Shown piece after piece: positions 35,173 to 42,126 of a stretch of 64,000 nucleotides of DNA. Made by a program: the position numbers and the translations under genes. The stretch is taken from positions 372,001-436,000 of the forward strand of contig CAWFMM010000004.1 of assembly GCA_963817035.1 (NCBI GenBank), in the 5' to 3' direction. A model generated the notes under the pieces. That model had not been told where the DNA came from, made no database searches, and worked only from the letters and a program-made list of their open reading frames with translations. This stretch comes from AC-49 sp963817035. Lineage in GTDB: Bacteria > Actinomycetota > Thermoleophilia > Solirubrobacterales > Solirubrobacteraceae. Every line of letters begins with the position of its first letter. The first letter of the stretch is position 1.

Positions 35173-36627
35173 TCAGGCCGCGACCGGCCGGCGCGACTCT
35201 TCGTCGTCGTGCGCGGCCCCGCCGCTCGGCGCCGGGTGCCTGACCCGCAGGAAGGTCCCGCCGATCACCGCGGCCGCGGCGGAGAACACCGCTCCGAGGA
35301 GGAACGCGAGATGGTAGCCGCCGTTGAGTGCGGCGAGGGCGCTGTCGCCGGCGTCCTTCAGGTGCGTCGTGCGCGCCGCGGCGAGGCTCGCGAGGATCGC
35401 GAGGCCGAGTGCGCCGCCCATCATGAACGAGGTGTTGACGATGCCCGAGGCGATGCCGGACTCCTGCGGCTCGACGTCGCTCATCGCGGCGAGCAGCATC
35501 GGGTTGAAGGCGATGCCGGCGCCGATCGAGAGCAGGATCATGCTCGGCAGCACGTCGACCACGTAGTCGCCTCCGACCGGCGCGCGGGCGAACAGCAGCA
35601 GCCCGACGGTCGCGAACGAGAGCCCGGTGACGAGCGGACGCTTGATCCCGAAGCGCATCACCAGGCGCGCCGACACGGCGACCGAGAGGAAGCCCATCAC
35701 GATGTTGCCCGGCAGGAACGCCAGCCCGACCTGCAGTGGCGTGTAGCCGAGCACGAGCTGGAGATAGAGCGACGACAGGAAGAACCACGCGAACATCGCG
35801 GCCGCCCACAGCACGCCGGTGATGTTCGCCGTCGTCAGGTTGCGCAGCTTGAACAGCCGCAGCGGCATCAGCGGCGATTGCACGTTGGACTCGATGACGA
35901 GGAACGCGGCGAGCAGCGCCAGCGCTCCGGCCAGACAGCCGAGCGTCTTCGTCGACAGCCAGCCGGCCTGGTTGCCGCCCACGATCGCGTAGACCGCGAG
36001 CATCAGCGCGGCGGTCACCGTCACCGCGCCGCCCACGTCGAGCCGTGAGTCCGACGCCTCACCGGGCGTGCCGGGCAGCAGCTTCATCGAGAGCGCGAGC
36101 ACCGCGGCGCCGATCGGGACGTTGACGAGAAATATCCAGTGCCAGTCCAGCGCGTCGGTCAGCACGCCGCCGAGCACGACGCCGATCGACCCGCCGCCCG
36201 CCGCGACGAACCCGAAGATGCCCATCGCCTTGGCTCGCTCGGCGGGCTCGGTGAAGAGGTTCATTGTCAGCGACAGCGAGACCGCCGACGCGATCGCGCC
36301 GCCGACGCCCTGGACCGCGCGCAGCGCGACGAGCTGACCCTGCGTTCCGGCCAGCCCGCAGCCGAGCGAGGCAACGGTGAACAGTGCGATCCCGATCATG
36401 AACAGGCGCCGCTGGCCGTAGAGGTCCCCGAGCCGGCCGCCGAGCAGCAGGAAGCCACCGAAGGTCAGCAGGTAGGCGTTGACGACCCACGCCAGCGAGT
36501 CCTGCGAGAAGCCCAGATCGGCTCGGATCGAGGGCAGCGCGACGTTCACGATCGTCGAGTCGAGAACGATCATCAGCGTGCCGAAGCACAGAAGAATCAG
36601 GGCGAGCCAGCGAGAACGAGTGGTCAT
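35173..36627 (-). CDS. DHA2-family (EmrB/QacA-type) MFS exporter
   Basis: 484 residues from ATG 36627 (MTTRSRWLAL). An upstream in-frame ATG at 36660 is rejected as start because its ATGAGTT is the -35 part of a promoter shared with two neighbouring genes, and the -10 part lies between the two ATGs. Fourteen helices are expected; the DHA2 motif VLDSTIVNVALPSI, motif A (GGRLGDLYGQRR) and motif C-like GGGSIGVVLGG are present. It probably exports drugs or toxic metabolites under control of the ECF sigma factor encoded nearby. Confidence 0.9.
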   Translation of the reverse strand: MTTRSRWLALILLCFGTLMIVLDSTIVNVALPSIRADLGFSQDSLAWVVNAYLLTFGGFLLLGGRLGDLYGQRRLFMIGIALFTVASLGCGLAGTQGQLVALRAVQGVGGAIASAVSLSLTMNLFTEPAERAKAMGIFGFVAAGGGSIGVVLGGVLTDALDWHWIFLVNVPIGAAVLALSMKLLPGTPGEASDSRLDVGGAVTVTAALMLAVYAIVGGNQAGWLSTKTLGCLAGALALLAAFLVIESNVQSPLMPLRLFKLRNLTTANITGVLWAAAMFAWFFLSSLYLQLVLGYTPLQVGLAFLPGNIVMGFLSVAVSARLVMRFGIKRPLVTGLSFATVGLLLFARAPVGGDYVVDVLPSMILLSIGAGIAFNPMLLAAMSDVEPQESGIASGIVNTSFMMGGALGLAILASLAAARTTHLKDAGDSALAALNGGYHLAFLLGAVFSAAAAVIGGTFLRVRHPAPSGGAAHDDEESRRPVAA

Positions 36628-36633
36628 GGTGAT

Positions 36634-36661
36634 AGGACCGGCGGCGTTTTCAGAACTCATC
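36634..36661 (-). promoter_or_regulatory. ECF-type promoter of the exporter gene (copy 1 of 3)
   Basis: Read on the minus strand: GATGAGTT (36661-36654), 13 nt, then CGGTCCT (36640-36634), 6 nt before ATG 36627. The same arrangement with identical spacing precedes the STAS and sigma-factor genes. Confidence 0.75.
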
Positions 36662-36677
36662 GGCGACCGCTTCGCGC

Positions 36678-36705
36678 GATGAGTTTGTCGCGTTGGGGCC
36701 GTCCT
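36678..36705 (+). promoter_or_regulatory. ECF-type promoter of the STAS gene (copy 2 of 3)
   Basis: GATGAGTT (36678-36685), 13 nt, then CCGTCCT (36699-36705), 9 nt before ATG 36715. Its -35 element is back to back with that of the exporter promoter, 16 nt apart. Confidence 0.75.
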
Positions 36706-36714
36706 TCTTTTTAC

Positions 36715-36984
36715 ATGACTGCTCCCACGGGGACGATCTTCTACGACGCGGACGGCCTCCGCCCCGACGTCGAGACGATCGATACCCTGGCGCGACTGGC
36801 GCTCGCGGCCGGGAGGCTCGGCCTGGAGGTGCGCCTGCGCCACATCTCACCCCGCCTCGGAGCGGTCGTCGCGTTCGCCGGGCTGGCCGAGGTTCTAGGC
36901 GTCGAGGTGAGCGGGCAGACCGAAGAGCGGGAAGACCGTGTCGGTGTCGAGGAAGAACGTCATCTCGACGATCTGGCCTTCTGA
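36715..36984 (+). CDS. Small STAS-like protein paired with the ECF sigma factor
   Basis: 89 residues. The first 65 residues fit a short STAS-type fold (TGTIFYDADGL, then ETIDTLARLALAAGRLGLEV and SPRLGAVVAFAGLAEVLGVEV), as in small partners of SigX5-like sigma factors. The charged tail (QTEEREDRVGVEEERHLDD) is encoded by DNA that on the other strand encodes the C-terminus of the sigma factor; the overlap is 90 nt. It probably regulates, or is regulated by, the sigma factor; no serine of the anti-anti-sigma type is obvious. Start supported by the promoter upstream. Confidence 0.75.
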   Translation: MTAPTGTIFYDADGLRPDVETIDTLARLALAAGRLGLEVRLRHISPRLGAVVAFAGLAEVLGVEVSGQTEEREDRVGVEEERHLDDLAF

Positions 36985-37881
36985 GAGCTCGATCACCTGC
37001 AGCGCCCACGGCGCGTAGCCGCCATCCGGATCTGGCCGGTACTGCGCGAACGCGGAGCAGCCGTTCGACGAGCCGGCGGGGATCACGCGCGATCCGGCGC
37101 AGCCGATTCCCGGCCCGTACCACCATGTGAAGATGCTGTCGCGGCCGTCGAGCCACAGGCTGTGCGGAGGCATCGACTGCGTCGCGTCGGAGCGGATCAG
37201 CGCGGTCAGCGCGTCCATGTCGTAGCGCTCGAATGCGTCGACGTAAAGGGCGAGCAGGGCGCGGTCGTCGTCGCTAAGGTCGGGTGCCGCGTCGGTCGTG
37301 GAGACGTCGCTCTCGGCGAGCGTGGCGCGGGCGCGCTGGAGGGCGCTGTTGACCGACGCGACGCTCGTCTCGAGCAGCTCGGCGACCTCCGTCGCCTGCC
37401 ACTTGAGGACCTCGCACAGGATCAGCGACGCGCGCTGGCGCGGCGGCAGGTGCTGAAGAGCGGCGACGAAGGCGAGGCGGATCGTCTCGCGCGAGACCGC
37501 AGCCTCGGCCGGGTCGGCGACGAGCGCGTCGGGGATCGGCTGCAGCCATGTGATCTCGGGCAGCGTGGACAGGTTCTCGATCGTCGGCTCCATCGCGGGG
37601 CCGAGGTCCATCGGCCGCGCGCGACGCTCGCGGCCGTTGAGCATGTCGAGGCAGACGTTCGTCGCGATCCGGTACAGCCACGAGCGCAGAGCCGAACGAC
37701 CCTCGAAGCGGTCGTAGCTGCGCCACGCGCGGATCATCGTCTCCTGCACCGCGTCCTCGGCCTCGAACGGCGAGGCGAGCATCCGGTAGCAGTATGCCGT
37801 CAGCTCGCGACGATGGCTCTCGAGCCGGCCCTCGAGGTCCGACGGGACAGCCGTGAGCGGCGAATCGGCCACGACGTCCAT
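36895..37881 (-). CDS. ECF sigma factor with C-terminal SnoaL-like domain (SigX5/TIGR02960-like)
   Basis: 328 residues. Sigma region 2 is visible (RMLASPFEAEDAVQETMIRA, RSWLYRIATNVCLDML) and region 4 (LPPRQRASLILCEVL, then SVASVNSALQRARATL). The last 120 residues form a SnoaL/NTF2-like domain, which in related ECF groups replaces an anti-sigma factor as internal regulator. The gene is preceded by its own copy of the promoter found before the STAS and exporter genes, implying autoregulation. Its 3' end overlaps the STAS gene by 90 nt in antisense. Confidence 0.93.
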   Translation of the reverse strand: MDVVADSPLTAVPSDLEGRLESHRRELTAYCYRMLASPFEAEDAVQETMIRAWRSYDRFEGRSALRSWLYRIATNVCLDMLNGRERRARPMDLGPAMEPTIENLSTLPEITWLQPIPDALVADPAEAAVSRETIRLAFVAALQHLPPRQRASLILCEVLKWQATEVAELLETSVASVNSALQRARATLAESDVSTTDAAPDLSDDDRALLALYVDAFERYDMDALTALIRSDATQSMPPHSLWLDGRDSIFTWWYGPGIGCAGSRVIPAGSSNGCSAFAQYRPDPDGGYAPWALQVIELSEGQIVEMTFFLDTDTVFPLFGLPAHLDA

Positions 37882-37888
37882 GGTACGC

Positions 37889-37916
37889 AGGACCGGGCGG
37901 CGCCGCGAAACTCATC
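37889..37916 (-). promoter_or_regulatory. ECF-type promoter of the sigma factor gene (copy 3 of 3)
   Basis: On the minus strand GATGAGTT (37916-37909), 13 nt, CGGTCCT (37895-37889), 7 nt before ATG 37881. It matches copies 1 and 2 in both elements and spacing. Confidence 0.75.
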
Positions 37917-37969
37917 GGTCGGCACATGAACAGCGCGGCGAGCGAGAGCCTGGCACGACGCCGAGACGC

Positions 37970-38863
37970 TTATCGGTCGACCCCGAGCCGCGCCGCCGCG
38001 ACGACGCGCGGTACCGCCTCGACCTCCCAGCCCGGCGCCATCAGATGCACGCCCGCGACCCCGTCGATCTCACGTAGCCCGCGGATGACGTCGCCGGCGA
38101 TCTCGACGCCGGCCGCCTTGGCCTCCTCGCCCTCGAGGCCGTCCATCCGCGCGAACGTCGCGTCGTCGACCTCGACACCCGGGATCCGGTCGTGCATGAA
38201 GCGCAGCATCTTCGTCGAGCGCGGGGGGGTCACGCCGACGAGCACCGGCGCACGCTCCGCCACGCCCGCCTCGACCAGCGGCGCGAACCACTCGGCGAAC
38301 CGCTCGACGTCGTAGACGATGTTCGTCTGCAACAACCCGACGCCCGCGTCGAGCTTCGTCTCCAACCGCTCCAACGAGTCGACGAGCGGGTTGGCCGCGC
38401 CGGCGATCAAGAACGACGTCGGCGTGATCAGCGTCTCCCCGGCCGCGAGCTTGCCCGAGTTCATCGCCGCGATCGCCCTGGTCAGGCCGAGCGAGTCGAC
38501 GTCGCCGACGTGGGTGGCCAGCGCCTCGTAGGGACCGACCTTCAGCGGGTCGCCGCTCAGCGCGAGCACGGTGCGGATGCCCATCGCCCAGGCCCCGATC
38601 AGCTCGGCCTGCAACGCCATCAGATTGCGATCGCGCCCGGTCAGCTGGAGGATCGGCTCGAGTCCCTCGGCCTCCATGAGGATCGCGCAGGCCAGCGGCG
38701 ACATCTTGACCGTGGCGGCCTGGTTGTCGGTGATGTTCGCAGCATCGACGACGCCGGCCAGCGCGCGCGCCGCTGCGCGGACGATCTCCGCGTCGGGCTC
38801 GAGCGGCGGGCCGAGCTCGGCGGTGACCACGAAGCGATCCGCCGCAAGGGCATCGTGAAGCAT
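37970..38863 (-). CDS. Methylenetetrahydrofolate reductase family protein
   Basis: 297 residues from ATG 38863 with AGGAGT upstream. A TIM barrel of MetF type: FVVTAELGPP at the first strand, AANITDNQ near the flavin site, ILQLTGRDRN and VLALSGDPL. MetF converts methylene- to methyltetrahydrofolate for methionine synthesis; proteins with this shorter form also occur next to corrinoid or demethylation systems, so a variant substrate is possible. It follows the P450 gene by 42 nt on the same strand and could be co-transcribed. Confidence 0.85.
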   Translation of the reverse strand: MLHDALAADRFVVTAELGPPLEPDAEIVRAAARALAGVVDAANITDNQAATVKMSPLACAILMEAEGLEPILQLTGRDRNLMALQAELIGAWAMGIRTVLALSGDPLKVGPYEALATHVGDVDSLGLTRAIAAMNSGKLAAGETLITPTSFLIAGAANPLVDSLERLETKLDAGVGLLQTNIVYDVERFAEWFAPLVEAGVAERAPVLVGVTPPRSTKMLRFMHDRIPGVEVDDATFARMDGLEGEEAKAAGVEIAGDVIRGLREIDGVAGVHLMAPGWEVEAVPRVVAAARLGVDR

Positions 38864-38905
38864 GGGGGAACTCCTGGGTGCTGGACCGGTTGGACCGGCG
38901 AGAGC

Positions 38906-40156
38906 CTACCCCCGTAGCGAGACCGGCACGGCGCGCAGCTGGTTGGCGAAGCCCGACACCACGTAAGGGCACTCACCGGCCAACTCCATCCTCGGGTAGC
39001 GCGCGAGCGTCTCCTCGAGCAGGATCCGCAGCTCGAGGCGCGCGAGCGCCGTACCCAGGCAGTAGTGGCGCCCCCCGGCCCCGAACGCCTGGTGGTCGGG
39101 ATTGCGCGTCACGTCGAAGTGGTCGGGGTCCGCGTAGACCGACTCGTCGCGGTTGGACGACAGGTACCACATGACCACCTTCTCGCCCTTGGCGATCGGC
39201 TGGCCGAGCAGCTCGGTGTCGACCGTCGCCGTGCGCCGGAAGTGGGCGAAGGCGGGGAACATGCGCAGTGACTCCTCAACCGCGCTGGGGATCAGCGACG
39301 GATCGGCGATCAGCAGGTCGCGCTGCTCGGTGTCCTGCAGCAGCGCGCGCATCGCGCTCGTGTACGTCGCCTTCGTCGAGTCGTTGCCCGCCGCCATCAG
39401 CAGGACGAAGCCCATGACGATCTCATGGTCGGCCAGGCCCTCGCCCTCGAACTCGGCGTGAACGAGTACGCTCGTGAGGTCATCGGTCGGGTTCGCCCGG
39501 CGCTCATCGATCAGGACCTGGCAGCGGCGGAACATCTCCGGCACGAGGTTCTCCATCAGCGTTTGCACGGCCTCGGGGCTGTCGGCGTCCTCCTCGCCGG
39601 CGCCGACGAGGGTGTTCATCAGGCGCGCCCAGTCGGCGTCGTCCTCGGGCGGCAGGCCCATGAAGCTGCCGATGACGCGGGCGACAACCGGCGTGGCAAC
39701 GTCGGCGACGAGATCGCAGCTGTCACGGCCTTCGAGACGATCGAGCACCTCGCGTGTGATCGCGCGGATCGCGTCCTCGTGCTCGGCGATCCGCTTTGGC
39801 GTGAAGCCGCGCTGGAACAGCTGCTTGAGGCGGTCGTGCTTGGGCGGGTCCATGCCGATGAACATCGCCTGCTGAAGCTCGAGCGGCAGCCCGGCGTTGG
39901 TCGCCGCGGTGAAGCCACCGATCTCCGAGGAGTACGTCTGCCAGTCGAGGCTGACCGCACGGACCCCGTCCGCCGTGGTCACCGACCAGTACCCCTCCTC
40001 CTCCGGGAACGCGGCCATGTGGCTCGACCAGTGCACCGGGCACTCGCTGCGGAGGCGCTGGAACATGTCCTGCGGTGGGCCGTCGGTCCACTGCTCGGGG
40101 TCGAACACCGGCTGGTTGTCATTCAGGATCGCGTCAGTGGTGTCAGGCGTCGACAT
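38906..40156 (-). CDS. Cytochrome P450 (bacterial class I type)
   Basis: 416 residues from ATG 40156, supported by a well-placed promoter ending 6 nt upstream; an ATG at 40192 lies inside that promoter. Haem-binding motif FGAGGRHYCLG has Cys366; the K-helix ExxR is EESLR; the I-helix has LMAAGNDST. The AGND-ST pattern resembles CYP124/125/142-type enzymes that act on terpenoid, steroid or fatty acyl chains. No ferredoxin gene is adjacent. Expression is likely controlled by a TetR-type protein encoded elsewhere. Confidence 0.92.
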   Translation of the reverse strand: MSTPDTTDAILNDNQPVFDPEQWTDGPPQDMFQRLRSECPVHWSSHMAAFPEEEGYWSVTTADGVRAVSLDWQTYSSEIGGFTAATNAGLPLELQQAMFIGMDPPKHDRLKQLFQRGFTPKRIAEHEDAIRAITREVLDRLEGRDSCDLVADVATPVVARVIGSFMGLPPEDDADWARLMNTLVGAGEEDADSPEAVQTLMENLVPEMFRRCQVLIDERRANPTDDLTSVLVHAEFEGEGLADHEIVMGFVLLMAAGNDSTKATYTSAMRALLQDTEQRDLLIADPSLIPSAVEESLRMFPAFAHFRRTATVDTELLGQPIAKGEKVVMWYLSSNRDESVYADPDHFDVTRNPDHQAFGAGGRHYCLGTALARLELRILLEETLARYPRMELAGECPYVVSGFANQLRAVPVSLRG

Positions 40157-40162
40157 CGGGCG

Positions 40163-40192
40163 ATCGTAACTGAACGGATGGTCAGTTAGCAA
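40163..40192 (-). promoter_or_regulatory. P450 promoter with embedded inverted repeat (TetR-type operator)
   Basis: On the minus strand, -35 TTGCTA (40192-40187) and -10 TACGAT (40168-40163) are 18 nt apart. Between and across them, TAACTGA (40167-40173) and TCAGTTA (40182-40188) form a perfect inverted repeat with an 8-nt spacer, resembling operators of actinobacterial TetR regulators. A bound repressor would cover both promoter elements. Confidence 0.65.
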
Positions 40193-40208
40193 CCGATCTG
40201 GGCGAATC

Positions 40209-40751
40209 TCAGACCGCGTCGGCCATTTCCAGAAGCTTCTGAACCGTGCGCCAGTTGCGCGATGTCGTCGCCGTCCCCAGGCGCTTGGCGGTCAGCATCC
40301 GCCCGACCGCCGACTCGCCGATCCCGCCAGGCGCCCATAGGTGGATCTCGCGGCCGTCGAGCACCACGACCTCGGGCGCGATCTCCTCGGGGTCGATCCC
40401 GTCGAGGCGGTCGTCGTCGATCTCCTCGGTGAGGAAGTAGACGACCTGTTTGGCCGGGTCGGTCGCGACCCCCTTCAGCGGATTGGTGGCAATGATCTCG
40501 GCGAGCTCGTCGCGCGTGCGCACGATGACCGGGATCTCGAAGCCGAACTCCTCGCCGAACTGCTTCGCCAGCCGTTCGGCGACCCGCTGCCCTGGCCGTT
40601 CGCCGCCGGTGAAGACGACGTTGCCGCTCTGGATGTAGGTCTCGACATCGCGGTAGCCGAGCTCCTCCATGAGCTCGCGCAGCCGGGCCATCGGGACCGG
40701 GTTGTTGCCTCCGACGTTGACGGCGCGCAGCAGCGCGATCTGGCGAGCCAT
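40209..40751 (-). CDS. DUF1697-family protein
   Basis: 180 residues from ATG 40751, where the family's conserved beginning (ARQIALLRAVNVGGNNPVPM) starts. QSGNVVF follows, and the C-terminal TSRNWRTVQKLLEM is equally typical. The family is widespread and has no proven function. AATAGT lies 9 nt before the ATG, a likely -10 for a nearly leaderless message. Confidence 0.88.
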   Translation of the reverse strand: MARQIALLRAVNVGGNNPVPMARLRELMEELGYRDVETYIQSGNVVFTGGERPGQRVAERLAKQFGEEFGFEIPVIVRTRDELAEIIATNPLKGVATDPAKQVVYFLTEEIDDDRLDGIDPEEIAPEVVVLDGREIHLWAPGGIGESAVGRMLTAKRLGTATTSRNWRTVQKLLEMADAV

Positions 40752-40794
40752 GCCCCCGAGACTATTCACCCAGCGCCCGCCGGGCCGAACCGGG

Positions 40795-42126
40795 CTACTG
40801 GATGGGCGGCTGCGACACGGCTGTGAGCGGGGTCTCACTTCTCCTCAACCCCCTGCGCGCACCCTCGACGTCGCGCACCCCGGGTACGGCAAACGCGCCG
40901 AGCGTCACGACGGCTCCGAGGATGCCGGCGCCGACGAGGGTTGCGCGTACGCCGATCGCTCCGGCGACCGGCGCGGCGAGCGCGAATGAGAGCGGGAGCA
41001 GGCCGATCGAGATCAGCCAGTCGAGGCTGGACACGCGGCCGAGCAGTTCGGTCGGCACATGGCGTTGCTTGGCCGTCGCCCAGACGATCGTGCCCGCCGT
41101 TTCGAGCACGTTGAATGCGACGCTCACGAGCATCAGCTGCCAGATCGCCGTCGCCAGCCCGTAGCCGGCGATCGCGAGTGTCGCGAGCGCCCAGGACGTA
41201 TAGATGAAGACGATCGTCGCTCGCGGCATCTCGCGCTGGCCCATGATCAGGGCGCAGGCGATCGAGCCCAGGCCGCCGGCGGCGAACACGAGGCCGAGTG
41301 CGGTCGCGCTGGCCCCGAGCTGATTCTTGACGATGTAGGGGACGAGCACCTCGACCGGCCCCATGAACAGCAGATAGGCGATCGCCGCGGCGAGGAACGT
41401 GGCCCAAAGCCACGCGTGTGCGCGCACGTAGTCGAGCCCTTCCTTGAGATCGGCGCGCAGCGACACCGGGCGTTGCGGTTCAGTGGCATCGGCCGATCGT
41501 CGCGCGGTCATCAGCGACAGCGCCAGCGCCGAGACCGCGAACGATGCGGCGTCGAGTGCGAACGCCCCGCCGCCGCCGACGACGTCGACGAGCACGCCGC
41601 CGAGCGCCGGGCCGATGAGGCGCAGCGCCAGCGGTCGCACGATCTGGTCCAGCGCGTTGGCCTGGCCGAGCTCCTCGGCCGGCAGGACCTCGGGCACGAT
41701 CGCGTCGAACGACGGATCGAAGAACGCCTGGGCCGCCCCGTAGATCGCGACGAGCACGACGATGTGCCACAGGGCGAGCACGCCGGTGAACGACAGGACG
41801 GCGAGCGTCGCGACCGCCACACCGCGCGCGCCGTCGGCGCACAGCATCACGCGGCGGCGATCGAAGCGATCGGAGACCACACCGCCGACGAGCAGGAAGA
41901 CGATCGTCGGGATCGTCATCGCGATCCCGACCGCGGCCAGGGCGCTCGGGGCGTTCGACAGCGTGTAGACCTGCCAGGCCATCGCGACGAGGAACGCCCC
42001 GTCGCCGAGCAGCGAGATGCACATGCCCGACCACAACAGCCGGAAGTCGCGGTGGCGAAGCGGAGCGAGCGAGCGGACGCGGCTCAGGCCGCCGGGGCGG
42101 TCGAAGGCCTCGTGGCTATGCTGCAT
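40795..42126 (-). CDS. MFS exporter (MFS_3/EntS-like)
   Basis: 443 residues. Twelve helices; PLRHRDFRLLWSGMCISLLGDG at the N-terminus and motif A in GGVVSDRFDRRRVML are characteristic of the EntS/macrolide-type exporters. Its start overlaps the end of the upstream GGDEF-EAL gene by 11 nt, so it is the last gene of a three-gene set with that protein and an alpha-oxoamine-synthase-like enzyme. An export role for the enzyme's product is inference from this coupling. Confidence 0.9.
   Translation of the reverse strand: MQHSHEAFDRPGGLSRVRSLAPLRHRDFRLLWSGMCISLLGDGAFLVAMAWQVYTLSNAPSALAAVGIAMTIPTIVFLLVGGVVSDRFDRRRVMLCADGARGVAVATLAVLSFTGVLALWHIVVLVAIYGAAQAFFDPSFDAIVPEVLPAEELGQANALDQIVRPLALRLIGPALGGVLVDVVGGGGAFALDAASFAVSALALSLMTARRSADATEPQRPVSLRADLKEGLDYVRAHAWLWATFLAAAIAYLLFMGPVEVLVPYIVKNQLGASATALGLVFAAGGLGSIACALIMGQREMPRATIVFIYTSWALATLAIAGYGLATAIWQLMLVSVAFNVLETAGTIVWATAKQRHVPTELLGRVSSLDWLISIGLLPLSFALAAPVAGAIGVRATLVGAGILGAVVTLGAFAVPGVRDVEGARRGLRRSETPLTAVSQPPIQ

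Noticed and set aside
36660..36660. ATG 36660 as start of the DHA2 exporter
   Set aside because: Its ATGAGTT is the -35 box of a promoter repeated at two neighbouring genes, and the -10 lies downstream of this ATG.
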